Source: Nageia nagi
Lineage: Eukaryota > Pinophyta
Reading direction: 5' to 3'
DNA: 64,000 nucleotides
Assembly (NCBI GenBank): GCA_050084985.1
Contig: JBITNC010000001.1
Coordinates: 30,690,001-30,754,000, forward strand
Shown here one piece after another: positions 1 through 11,779 of this stretch; positions within the stretch are counted from its first letter, which is position 1, and each line of letters opens with the position of its first letter. The notes below the pieces were generated by a model, which ran no database searches, was not told where the DNA came from, and saw nothing but the letters and a program-made list of their open reading frames with translations. The position numbers and the translations under genes were made by a program.

Positions 1-660
1 TGTCCATGGTGATTCAAAATTGATTATAAAGTAAGTCAAAAATTAGATTAGTGCAAAACATCACTATTTGAATACCTATAGGAATAGAGTTTAGAATTTA
101 TTAGAGTCATTCTTAGCTATAAATTTTATATTTATTCCTATAAGGTATGACCAAATAGCTGATGTATTCACTAGTAAAGGGGCATGTTATAACCCTACTT
201 ATTATAAAAGAGGAACTCTTGGATTCAAAGTTCAATGTAGGCTTTCAGTACATTATGCTACAAATTTCTAGAAAGTATTCAATTTTGATGAGCATATAAT
301 GAACTTTTTGTTGGATAAAGTAGTAGCTCACATTTTTGGTATTCAAGAATTACCTAACTATTTCTAAGAATTAGATGTTATCCAACTTAAAAATAATGTT
401 ATACCAAAACAATTACTCTCTTTTGAAAGATTGTTTGATTTAGAAAATATAGAGAAAGCTAAATCTTTGGCCATATAAAAGAAGAGTTATGTTGAGCTAG
501 AAATAGAACCCAATAGATATAAAAAGGTATGTTTAGAGTGTTTTGATGAAGAAAAAGTTGTTATATCTTTAATTTATCATGAGTTCTCCAAAATAATTGT
601 CTAGACTTATGATGATCGTAAGACATATGATAAAAGTGTCATCCAACATATAATTGAGCT
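1..660 (+). pseudogene. RNase H-like (RVT_3 type) domain plus linker of F
   Basis: The first codons read VHGDSKLIIK, then after a stop VKN: the GDS-L-[IV]-x-QV signature of RVT_3-type RNase H-like domains. Around 135-165 comes IPIRYDQIADVF, matching the usual end of that domain (IP-R--NQ-AD). The two early stops, TAA and TAG, fall where glutamine is expected. From about 200 to 660 runs an acidic linker leading to the RT. The unusual point is its position before the RT rather than after it. It is truncated at its N-terminus by the window edge. Domain identity is read from motifs only. Confidence 0.65.
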
Positions 661-1440
661 TGAACTAGATGCCAAACCATACAAGGAAAAATAAAGTTTA
701 GTCAACCCAAAAATAAAAGAAACCATGAAACAAAAATTAATTAAGTTACTTGATTCAAAAATTATTTATCCTATCAAGCATTCTTCTTAGGTTGCAAATC
801 TAGTTCTTGTTAGAAACAAGAGTAGAAAAATCAGACTCTATATTGATTTCAAAAATTTAAATCAAGTGTGTCTCAAATATAATTATCCTCTCCCACCTAT
901 GGAACATATCCTACATATAGTAGTCAAAGATTGCTTTTCTCAATGATTGATGGCTATTGAGGATTTAACTAAATTTGGGTCAAAGATGAAGATCAGTAAA
1001 AAATTACATTTACAACTAAATGGGAAACATTTTCTTTTTAAAGAATTCCTTTTGATCTTTCCAATGAGAGACCTGATAAATAAGATTATCTTAGTATATC
1101 TAATGATATTATAGTATTCTCTAAGAGCAAAAAGGATCATCTAGAACATCTCAGATAATTTTTTGAAAAATGCATGGAATTTGATATTTTAATTAATTCA
1201 AAAAAATCTATTTTTATTGTTAACCAAATAAAATTACTTGGTGGCATTATCTCAAAGGAGGGATTAGTGATTGATCCAAATAGAGTGAAAGCTATTGAAG
1301 CATTGCCACTCCCTTTTAAAAAGAAAACCTTGCAATCATTCCTTGGTCAGATCAATTTTGTTACAAAATTCATTAATGATTTTTCAAAGATTGTATCCCT
1401 AATCACTTCACTGCTAAAGAAAGATGCTATATTTTCTTAA
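661..1440 (+). pseudogene. Reverse transcriptase domain of F
   Basis: Gypsy-type RT. Visible in order: LLDSKIIYPI (fingers), then KIRLYIDFKNLNQ near 829-867, equivalent to the usual R-C-VDFR-LN box, then YNYPLPPME. The catalytic YxDD box at about 1099-1110 reads SNDI, so the first aspartate is lost. The thumb and connection segment 1174-1437 is an open stretch containing LLGGIISKEGL and QSFLGQINF, typical of gypsy RT C-termini. Several frameshifts separate the fingers from the palm. It would have copied element RNA into cDNA; this copy is inactive. Confidence 0.8.
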
Positions 1441-1960
1441 TCATATGAAGAAAAACTAGCCTTTAAAGAAATTGAAAAGGCTATAGCAGAAGCTCATGTA
1501 CTTAAAAATCCTAACATGTCAAAATATTTCATCATGTACACATATGGAGTAGAAAGAGCATTGCTCCAATTCTAGCACATAAAGATGACAAGAAAGAAGA
1601 ACATCTAATTTCCTTTCATAGCCAAACACTACATCAACATTAGAAAAGGTATTCATTTATTGAAAAGCAAGTGTTTTTCATAATGAAGGGACTTAAAAAT
1701 TCAAACATTATGTCTTCCATAATAGAATCCTTGTATTTACTATCCACCCAAATGTAAAAAATTATGTTATATAAGGAGACTTACGTGAAGGATACACTAG
1801 TTGGATTACTAAAATAATGGAATATGATATAGAAATTAAACCAACCAAGCTAATTAGAGGTAGGGTTCTATGTGAAAATATAGCTAAAGCTTCACATATG
1901 ATTGCTATTATAGAGGATGAAGAGCAACTTAATGAATGAAATGATTGCATTAAGTAAGTT
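1441..1960 (+). pseudogene. RNase H domain of F following RT
   Basis: Continues from the RT without a gap. Recognisable pieces, scattered over frames, are a stretch like KKEHLISFHSQTL near 1596-1632 (the usual P-xF-SKTL strand) and FIEKQVFFIMKGLK near 1655-1700 (the EKQ-A-LV--LK helix). PTKLIRGRVLC at 1840-1875 is the tether before integrase. The domain degrades the RNA strand of the hybrid during cDNA synthesis. Heavily frameshifted; assigned by position and helix motifs. Confidence 0.65.
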
Positions 1961-3030
1961 ATTTTTTATTTTCAAACTAGTAAATGTCTTGAATCTTTAG
2001 ATAGATTTTAGAGGAGATTCAAGCTATATGCCCTAAATTTTATGATGATAGATGACTATCTGTATAGAAATAACTTTGATCAAATCCTATTAAGATTTGT
2101 GGGTCATGATGAATCTCAAAGGATATTGCATGAATTTCATTATGAATTTTGTAGCGATCATTATAGTGGACCAACTACAGTAGCAAAAATATTACAAGTT
2201 GAGTATTATTAGCACATCATATTTCAATATTCATTCAAGATTACCTAGGAATGTGACAAATATAGTAGATTTATGGACAAACAAGGCAAGCCACTATGCC
2301 TCTTAAACCTATAGTAGTTTAAGAACCCTTTCAACAATGGGGTATGGAATTCATTGGTGTTATAAACCCAAATTCCTCAATAAGCCATAAATTCATCTTG
2401 AATGCAATAGATTACTTTAATATATGGTCAAAAGCTATGCCATATAAGAATGTAGATCAAGAAGTAGTGATAGAAATGATCAAAAGAATAATCACTTGCT
2501 TTGTAATCCCATAGACTATTTTCTTAGATAATGGCCCAACATTTATTAGAGGTACTTATCAAACTTTATTTTTGAATATGAGATATACTAGTTATTCTCT
2601 TTAAATTATTACTTGAAAGGTAATGGGTCAACTGAATCAACTAATAAAAATCTAACTCAAATTATCAAAAGAACAATTGAAGGGAATCTCAGATAGTGGC
2701 ATACACAATTAGACTTTGCATTATGGATAGATAGGATTAGCATTAAATTATTAATCAAAACATCCCCATATGCATTGGAATATGGTAAAAGACTTGTATT
2801 GCCAATACACATAGAGTTATCAACATTAAAAATCCTATAAGAAATGGGGGACCATGACTTTGATCCACTACAATCCAAGTATAATTAGCTACTAAAGATG
2901 GAGGAATATTGAAACAAAGAATATGAGTCATTTTAGCATTGCAGCACATTTTTAAAAATCATTTGATAATAACAAATTTTTCCAAGTGAATTTTGAACTA
3001 GGTGATATTATTCTCAATTGGGATGAGGTG
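1961..3030 (+). pseudogene. Integrase domain of F
   Basis: DDYLYRNNFDQILLRFVGHD begins near 2046 and leads into the zinc-binding module with E-HYEFCSDHYSG and a later ECDKYSRFM, the degraded HHCC pattern. The catalytic core follows: W-EFIGVINPN near 2341-2375 (first aspartate replaced by glutamate), the SKAMPYKN segment near 2430, and LDNGPTFIRG near 2523-2553, which holds the second catalytic aspartate. The C-terminal part fades around 3030. It would insert cDNA into the chromosome. Identity is firm although the ORF is broken many times. Confidence 0.75.
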
Positions 3031-3724
3031 AGATAAAAGCTTGAAAGACACCAAAAATTTGACTCTCTTATAGCGGGCCTTATATCATCACTCAAGCCAT
3101 GCAAAGTAATGCATTCAAATTACAAGACATCATTGGGTCTTGAGAATTACTTATTCCTATTAACAGATCTATTTGAAGCATTATCAAATGATAAAATGAT
3201 TTTTTAACACTCACCAAAAATTGTATAGTGTACATAATTTCAAAAAAAAAATTAAGGATTGTACATCTTATAGACATAGCTTCTAGGAAAGTAGCTAGCC
3301 ATTAATGCTTGGAATTAATTCAACATGATGTAAGGTTAATGTCAATGTGTTGATAATCTATTAACTAAATAGGGTAACATTAAAGGAAATATTTCCTTAA
3401 ATTTCTCAAACTTTTTTACTATTACCCTAATTTAAAATTGGTGAGCTTCAAGTTGACATATCCAACCTGTTGATACCCAATCTATATGATGCATAGATCT
3501 TGACATCCTAAGCATTAATTACCATTAATATATGTAAATCATAAACCTTGGATGAATAAAACATCTTACTTACCCTCTAACTCAACACTTAGCCATTTTC
3601 AAGCATACAAGTTTCCATGATAGCTAGAGCATAGTGTTCACAGAGCTGAATTGAACAAGGAGAGATAGAGTTAAAGGACCTTATAGAGTGTGAATTCTAA
3701 GTCCCAAATGCAAACTAGAGGTTC
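3031..3724 (+). other. Spacer between F integrase and extra ORF
   Basis: About 700 bases without a sustained reading frame in either direction. It contains the tail of the integrase C-terminal region (to roughly 3180) and then plain AT-rich sequence. I see no LTR terminus, primer-binding site or polypurine tract that would separate the pol from the downstream ORF, so both probably belong to one element. Confidence 0.4.
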
Positions 3725-6700
3725 TAAAAAGAGTGCTAACACCATGATAACTTCCAAACCATTAACTCTAGTTGAATTAGAAAAGTGGATGCCAACTTAA
3801 TTGCCATTCAAGAGGAATACCTTGAGAATACTCCAAAGGTAAATTGGACTAAGATGGAGCTAATGAACCACATTGATACATGGAGGGGTGACCCTAATCA
3901 CATCCTTATACAACATATGATTCCCAAAGTTACCAAAAAAGAGAAATATTTAGCACATTCAAAGAGATACGTCATGATTGATCAAGGTCTGGCTTATTAT
4001 GTGCCCTATAAATTATTCACCTACCTCGAGCTATTGTATTCAATGGCACATAGGCATAACTAGCAAGGTTATGAAATAATAATATTCAAGGACCAAAAGT
4101 AGGGAGAACAGTTAGAGCCAAAATTTGAAGTAATACTCAACTACTCCCCTAATTCTATTCTTCAATCATTTATTGTCCCAGTTGATTAGACTTTCCATGT
4201 GAACAAATAGATAGATTTAAAAAGAGAGAAAGATGATTTTTATAAAAATGAAGATGAAATGATTAACTAGATTGATAAAAGATATTAAGGAAGTAGAACC
4301 AAATAGCTCTATCCAAGCTATGAAATAGCACTATTTGAAAAGAAGAGGGATAGAGAGGTGTTACAGACACTAGTGATTATTTTGAAGAAGAAAACCCAAA
4401 TAGAAGTAGATGAAGCCATGGTGCATATGGCTTACAATATCACATAGGCACACATTTGCTATGACTTCTTGGCCTTTATTTATAATGAGATAAAAATATA
4501 TCTTTTTAAAATTTAAAAAATAAAACTTTAGAAACTCTTTATATCTTTTATGTCCTCTTACCCATCAAGACCTTGATAAACTTATGGAGGTAGGACTACC
4601 AATTCAACTGACAAACCTAAGTGTTGGACTAGTGTCGATTGATTTGAGGTTTCTAATATTAAGTAATTTTTATGGATCATATTATGATTTCATAGATAAA
4701 TGTTATGCAACAATAGTGTAAATTTTGATAAAAAGGCTCTCTATCATACTACACAAGAGCATTGTCTGAGAGCTATAGGGAGGAAATAAGGTTAATGACT
4801 TGTATTTTCTCAAAGATTGCACTATGATTATGAGGTATGGGTATTTTGAAAAACCCTTTTTCTTGCTAAAGTATGTAACTCCTTAGCTATATTCCATAGA
4901 TATGGGTAGTAAAATATGTGCCATAGAGACCAAGAATTGGTCTGGGGTAGTTTTAAATCTATTGTAGATATATCAGCTTCTACTAAAAATTTCACTCTTT
5001 TAGAAGTAGGTTGTAAAGATAGTATAGTAGAATTTATTATACAAAATTTAAAACTATATATGGTAGAAGCCCCTTAGATATATGACCCTTCATAGGAGAT
5101 AATTAAAATAATAAGGTTAGGTAAGAAGAACCCAACCTTTTCCCATGAGTATATACCTCATGTAGAATATTTTGTAAATAAAACTAAACAAGAAGCAAAA
5201 ATGTATCCTAAATGGGAATTTACACCCTTGAACAAGGCATGGATGAACCTTAAGGGGATAAAGAAATATAGGAGCTAAAAAAATAAGTAGCAATATTTTA
5301 CCCTCAAACTAGATGTCCTCATCTAGCTAATAGATTTGGGTTGGGGCCCCAATAAAGTTCATTATTTCATAAGGTTCAAATTTGAACACACAACAAAGAT
5401 CCATCATATTGAGAATGAATTATTTGAGAAATTAAAATATGACAAGTATTGAGAGTTAGATTATTCTAAAAACCCCTGACTAGAGTTGTGCCAGCCTCTT
5501 TCCCCTAATTTTTAAATAAAAATAGTTATAGAAGTGAGATAGATAGAGGTTGGACAACCATCTAGCTTAGAAGAACTTACCAAGAAGGGAGAACAAAACC
5601 CTTTATATATTTCTACTATTTCTTGTAAGCCATATCTAAAAAAGAGAAAGAAAATTCAAACCCTTGCTCAAAATTAATAGACCCTAGAAAAAGATAAAAA
5701 ACTAGTAAAGAAACCCCTTACTACATAGCCTAAATCACAAAGGATTATGCCTCCACTTTCCATAATCACATAAGAGATGTTAGATGTTGTAGCAAAGGAG
5801 GTAGAAATATTTGATGTAGAGGAATTATAAGAGCCTCAAAACATAGATACTACTACTTAGGAGGAAGTCCCCCAAAAAGAGAAAGTCCCATAAAAGGAAT
5901 AAGTCCCAAAAAAAGAACACATGGAAATTCAACAAGGTGGGGGAAATGTACTTGAAGTGGGAAATCTACAACAACTACACCTAGAGGTGGATTGAATGAT
6001 GATGGTGATGATTAATTTGGGAAGAAAGGAGACTCTAACCCAATGGAAATGGCTGATGATGAAGATAAGGTCATGGAGGAAGACAAAAAAGATATAGAAA
6101 TTCAAGATTTCACATATCCAAAGCAATTAAAACTTGATCAACAGGTCATAGCATCCACCTTAGTTGTAAATACTCCTTATTTTTTTATTCCTATAGCCTC
6201 CCAAGAGGATATTAAATCAATTTTTTCTACGTAAATTATAGAACCAATTGATTGAGAAACTTTTGTTAATAAACCTCATGTGCTCCTTGAGCAACAATTA
6301 AGAATTTTAAGGTAATAGAAATGGGAGATATTAAGATAGCATAGATGTCTTTCAAAGAAGAAAAACTAGATACTACTCCCACAATTATCATTGATGTAAG
6401 TATATAAAGTACTTTGATAATTGACCAATCTAGATTCCTTATAAATACTTCAATGGTAGTTGGTAAAAGTCTCCAAGAAATGGAGACTAAGATAGATAGA
6501 TTAAATAAGAAAATAGATCAATATAAAAAATATTGCTCCCTTAAATACAAAATAGTGGTTAGGCTATAAATAAAAATGAATACCTACTTACAAATTTTGA
6601 TAAGAAAAATTTAGAAATCAACAAGGGCTTGATAGAAACAAAGGATGAGCTAGATAATGCAAATCAAACCAAACAAGATCTTAAAGCTTAAGCTATAATT

Positions 6701-7620
6701 ATAGATGGCCAATAGGTCAAGCAGGTTGAGGTTGAATTACAAATTATTATAGTAGCTAACAAAGTATTATCTAATGATAACTCAAAACTATTACTTCTCA
6801 TAAAAGGTTTTAGAAAATCCCTAGTGGAGCAAGTCAAAGATAGGATGATGACTTTATCACACTTGCATTTGTTAAAAGACTAGACACTACAAGCCATTAA
6901 ATAGTTCAACACATAGACCACTCTCCATTAGTTGGCTCTAAATATACCAAGGTCAGTTATTGAAAAAATGCAAAGTTGGTTAAGAGTCTTGACTAAGAAA
7001 GATATAGCTAACATTACTCCAAATCAATATAATCATATTTGAGAAGGATCTAAGATATAATTGAACTCCAAAAATTGGTGTTCAATATTGACATTGGTAA
7101 ACACAAGTTCACAATAAAAATGGGCTTTATTAATAAATTCTTTAATTCTTTGATTGAAATGAAAGCTTTCAAATTATGAGAGGAACATAATTTACAAGGT
7201 AGTCCTTCCATATGGGTAGCTAATACCATTCAATTCCTTAAACAATATTTTTTTGAGAAGCAAATCTCATATTTACAACAAATAAATAATCTCACCCAAG
7301 AAATAATTACAAGGTTCCTACATGCTGGGAGGCTAGAGAATGTTTAATAGGTTTTAAAGTAGATACTGTGAAGATTCAAGCATCCCCTATTTTATCACAA
7401 GTTGACTATCAATACCTTAAGGATTTAAATAAGAAGATGCATCCCTTCCTCTTAGTAGAGTTAATTCTACCACCTAAGTCTCCTATGAAATCTACATCTA
7501 AATAAGCAACTAGAAGTAGCAAATAATGGGTCCTATTCGCCAATAGGTGGAGGCCCCTAGAACCACCAAAAGATTGTATTCTTTGAAAATTACACACTAA
7601 GTTAGGGTAACACACTATTA
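3725..7620 (+). pseudogene. Very long extra 3' ORF of F, function unknown
   Basis: A decayed coding region of about 3.9 kb downstream of integrase, where some plant gypsy elements carry an env-like or other extra ORF. The clearest open piece starts at 3785 (MDANLIAIQEEYLENTP) and stays in frame to about 4500 if single stops are ignored; those stops are mostly TAG or TAA beside glutamine-like contexts. A middle part (5600-6120) is rich in Lys, Glu and Pro with repeated VPxKE units. A later part (6580-6870) looks coiled-coil (EINKGLIETKDELDNANQ). The last part (7030-7330) includes FFEKQISYLQQINN. I do not recognise the family and see no clear signal peptide or membrane span. Confidence 0.5.
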
Positions 7621-7886
7621 TTCTTTTATTTTTTCATTCTTTTTAGAAAATTCTTTCTATTCTAACCTCCTTCCCTTTCACATAAAATTTGAATTTTTTG
7701 TTAGTCTTAAGTTTGAAGAATTCTAGGTGTTTTCAACATTCAGCTATTGTATATATAAGTCTTGGTCTTTGATATTTTACCTTATAAATTTCTAGTCAAA
7801 ATCTAGTGGGTGTTGCAATAACTCTTGGGGATAAACCTTAAGTCATATTGGTAGTCAAAAGGGCTAGAATTGTATAAAGAGTCATG

Positions 7887-7986
7887 TCCAAGAGTTATTA
7901 TATATTCAATATCCTAAAGTTGTTGTAAATACAGTGTTCAAGAGTTGTTGTAAATACAATGTCCAATAGTTGTTGTAAAAGTGGGC
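7887..7986 (+). repeat. 25-bp tandem repeat, four copies
   Basis: Four adjoining 25-base units begin at 7887, 7912, 7937 and 7962. The shared core is AGTTGTTGTAAATACA; the first unit is the most diverged (AGTTATTATATATTCA). The spacing is exactly 25 at each step. It lies in a noncoding stretch just downstream of the extra ORF of F. Confidence 0.8.
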
Positions 7987-8040
7987 CCAAGTTATGTCCA
8001 AATAATTAGTGAGAGATGCTTAAAAGTAAATAGAGCTCAT

Positions 8041-8300
8041 TGATTTTCAATAATGATATCATCATTTTTGATTAAAATTAGTGGGTACTAGAATAAGTAA
8101 TGGTAGGTGATGATTCATGAAGATACCAAATAAATCCCATCAATTTTCAATAGTGATATCATCATTTTTGGCTGAAATTAGTGGGTTCTAGAATAAGTAA
8201 TAATGAGTGAAGATTCATGACGATACAAAATAAAGCCTACCAATTCTGGGTGATGATATTAGAACTTTTGGCCAAAATCAACAAGTACTAAGGAGAGCCA
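8041..8300 (+). repeat. 100-bp tandem repeat, about 2.6 copies
   Basis: Units start at 8041, 8141 and 8241, exactly 100 bases apart. Each begins with a form of ATTTTCAATAATGATATC; the first two copies go on through ATTAGTGGGTACTAGAATAA and a GATTCATGAAGATAC segment, while the third copy is more diverged (AATTCTGGGTGATGATATT) and fades by about 8300. Confidence 0.8.
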
Positions 8301-9260
8301 AATTATCAATAGAGCTTGGAGAAAAGAAATAGAACCCACCAGACTAAGGTGAGAGTAATGGGTAAGAAGTAAAACCTAGGTCCACTTAATCTTAAGTGTT
8401 AGACTCTTATGGCCCTATTAATATTCCAAATTCAACTCAATTCCATATAATAATGGTAGCTTATTCTCAAACTAATTTATATATTATTCACCACCCCATT
8501 AATCTATTTAATTAGAACTATAGTATGGATCAACAATAGTTGGAGAGAAGTAGATGACTTTTGATAGAGCACAATCCTAGATCATACCTATCAAATTGTA
8601 GATAAGTACTTCTTCAATCAGCTATAGTATATCTTCAATCAACTATAAGACCAAAAAAGGAGCAATCAATGACATGTCAAGAAAATTATAACTCAATGGA
8701 TACAATTTTTTAAAAATTGCAAATTCCTAAATAGTCATGCTATTGGTACTTATTCAATGTGTAATCTAACATAGTTGTAATATTTATTGTAAACAATTTT
8801 CTTGAATAACTTCAACTAAGATAAGTAATTATGTATATTGATGATATGCAAAAACCCAATAGGGTATGTAAATATATAAATGGTAGACTATTCAAAATCA
8901 AGGAGGTCATACATTCCAACAAATTTGCCCAAGTTTGTAAGGTGCTTTCATACATGATAATGCAAATACATAATGCTTTGCCTTTTGAAACAAGTGGTTG
9001 TTTATTTCTTATGAAAATATTATGTATGAAATGTTTTCTTAAGTTATGGTTGTGTATTGTGATTATAATACCTCAAGGATAAGTTAGCTCTCTATTCTTA
9101 ATCTTGGTTATGGATTACTACCTATGCTCAATGCCTAGGCTATGTAGTTCTTGTTTAAATTTTAATTTAATGTGTTCATCTCTTTCTTTTTACTTTAAAC
9201 CTTTACAATAAATATAAATTGACCTATAACTTAGATATTGAGCAAAAAATCAACACAAAC

Positions 9261-11116
9261 GCATTCCCACCACCTTCCAATCTTTCAAGGAACCTACTAT
9301 TGTGGGCAATGGAGAACTCAACTAGACCAAACCCTTTGATGTTACATTATACTAATCAACAGGGATACAGTACTTATAGATACCCAATAGAATAGAAAAA
9401 AATGATATAGAAAATGATAAAGGTAAACCTTAAAACCTCCCTTTTATTCAATTTTTTCTTAAACCTAACCTAGATAGGTCCCCTTTAAAATGCCAAATTT
9501 AATGCTTCAAACATGAGAGATGATAAGGGAAAAATGCTTAGAATTATTATAATTTCTAGATACTTATTTATCAAAAACCAATTCTACTAAATTCGCTTTT
9601 TCAATGGCATTTAAAACATAAAATTGATGTACAATTCAATTCACAATGACCAAAAATGGTAATTAGGTTAATATCCATGGCTTACATTATACATTTACAA
9701 GGAAATTGACTATGTTCTATTTTTAATGATTATTAATACTAAATGGACACCATTAATAGTGTGTTTTATGTAAAATTATCAAATGATTCATGTGTTATAT
9801 TCCAATTTTGTTTTAATTGGATCAAAATATATGAATAATATGGATGTTATATTATTAAAAGATGGAAATTATAATTTATCAAATTTGATTTAATTAAATG
9901 CATTTCCCAAATTTTGATTTTTATGTACATGCATGTTTTTGAAATGGTAAATATATGAATAATTATTTTTCAATACAAATTTAATGGACTCTTTTTCCTA
10001 AAGTGCAATTCTATAATTCTCATGCTATCAATGGCATGATTAAAGTGAAATTATCTATTCTTTGAAATGTTAATGATTTTATCATGGTTTTAATGGATCA
10101 AAATGATTAATATCATTCTTGTATGATCATTAAATAGATGAAAGGTAAATAAGGTCAAGTTTGGTTATATCAATGCTATGTGAAAAATGTTATAATATGA
10201 AGAAATTTTCTTTCAAGGATTTTATAATGTAAAATTATATCAATTATTGTTAATCAAAAATAGTTCAAAATTAAAAACTTGATATTACTATCTCCATGTT
10301 GTCAATGGTGTATGTTTACTATAATTCCATTGCAAATTGGACATGTTATAAACACTTGAATATCTATTTGAAAATGTTATTATTTCACAAATATGCACTA
10401 TAATGTAAATGTCGAACATAATTGCAAAAGACATGATTGCCAAATTCTACAAAATTAACATTATCAATAGTGGAGGTTTACTTTGAAAATTAGTGAAACC
10501 AATCAATTCAATATGGTCAAATATGCAAAATAGATATGTAAGGCTAATGAATATTTGAATATTTGGTATTTCTTAGGAAATTTAAATGGAATCATTTCAA
10601 TAATGGATAAAAAGTTCAATATTATGCTAATAAATATTTTTAAGGCTATGTTCATTCCATGAGCAAAATCTCTCATAAATTACATGTTATTCTAAGATTG
10701 GGGCATCAAAGGACCTCATCAACTTGATAATCATGGTTCAATAGAACTATTTGTCTCAATGATCATTGTGATATAATAGATATCATATTTATTTTATCCT
10801 TTCTCTTTAAATTGATTATTCTTTCATAAGATATGATCTATGCTAGTATTATGTTGGATTATTCTCAAAAAGGTATTATCTAGGAGAGTAGGACCCGAAT
10901 AGAGGTACTTCCTCATACATGGATTTCAATTTTTGGCTTGATTCCTTGAAGAAGATATATTGAGGGAAAATACAAGACCAAAATGGGGCAAAGGACATAT
11001 CATACTTAGCATATTGATAAAAAAAAGGAAGTCTACTTTACTAATGAACATTTTCTTCTATTCTCTAAACTTATTTGGATTATGCAATTTCAATGCTTTT
11101 CATTTCATATCCAAAA
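9261..11116. other. AT-rich noncoding stretch
   Basis: About 1.9 kb with no ORF that resembles a known protein. Loose, diverged repeats of the form ATGxTATCAATGGxxTG recur (near 10021, 10297 and 10456). The part from about 11040 to 11116 resembles the sequence just upstream of the polypurine tract of element C (TTTTCTTCTATTCT, then GCAATTTCAATGCTTTTCAT), so the right part is probably the 3' interior of a related Tat-like element. Confidence 0.4.
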
Positions 11117-11779
11117 AGGGGTATAATGTAGACACCTAAAAATGATTTATTATTTATTTAATAAATCATATTTAGAATTCCTAAATGACTTATTGTAATA
11201 TTACAAATTTCAAGATAAAATTGATATTACAATATAATACCATGTGTTATATTATATTATTTATCATGGTTCATATTTTGAAGTATCTTGAATATTATTG
11301 CTAGAGGTCATCCTTCACTCCTCTTTGTGTTTTTTCAAGCTATATATGTGAGTGGAATAGGTTGAACTCCACACATAAAAACTCTTTGATATGAAAAGCT
11401 ATTTGATAGGTGGTTATTTTTTGTAATCTTCATCAAGCAATGATGTCTATCAATGCCAACTATTATGATAAATTGTTATACTCTAAGCTATAAAACTTTT
11501 AATCTTTTGTGCACTCCATAATTCTACATATCCAATGTTGTTAATGATGTGCATCTTGAGGATCAAGGATTCTAAATTTTAGTGTTCGAGGCTATTGGTT
11601 CATTCATGATAAGATCACAACCAAGGCAAAGAGGGACCAATATACATCATCAAATCCTTGATGATTAAAATAGATAAACTAGGGAAATATCAATTTTTTC
11701 TTATCTTTACCTTTACTTTCCTTGAAAGCATAATGTTATTTCAAAATTCTATTTCACTATACTTATAAAAGGGGGCATT
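11117..11779 (+). mobile_element. Remnant of a Tat-like element: polypurine tract and LTR start
   Basis: A purine run CCAAAAAGGGG at about 11111-11121 precedes TGTAGACACCTAAAAATGA at 11133, which matches the LTR start of elements A and C (TGTAGATGCCTAAAAATGA). The AT-rich continuation with TTATTATTTATT is also similar. A second 3' end signature follows at 11764-11779, so this LTR is either cut short or interrupted. No protein is encoded here. Confidence 0.5.

Larger units (their letters stand above)
1..7620 (+). mobile_element. Ty3/gypsy element F, interior only
   Basis: Decayed Ty3/gypsy retrotransposon whose 5' LTR and gag lie left of the window. Reading rightward it carries an RNase H-like domain, RT, RNase H, integrase and a very long extra ORF, all on the plus strand. 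The RT-RNase H-IN order is that of Ty3/gypsy, not Ty1/copia, where IN precedes RT. Stops and frameshifts occur throughout, so the copy is dead. Its 3' LTR is not firmly placed; one of the LTR-like starts at 11133 or 11780 could belong to it, but I cannot show this. Confidence 0.8.
7621..9260 (+). other. Noncoding stretch, possibly 3' region or LTR of F
   Basis: No sustained ORF. A TATA-like TATATAAG lies at about 7751. Two short tandem arrays (7887-7986 and 8041-8300) occupy the middle. From 8300 to 9260 the sequence is AT-rich with nothing I can name; an open stretch at 8831-9082 has no family resemblance and is probably chance. The run AAAAATCAACA near 9246-9256 resembles an LTR 3' end, but no matching LTR copy is visible in the window, so no boundary is claimed. 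Confidence 0.35.

Noticed and set aside
9285-9400. Possible start of a gag (STRPNPLMLHYTNQQGYS)
   Set aside because: The frame ends quickly, no gag core follows, and no LTR or primer-binding site is established upstream.
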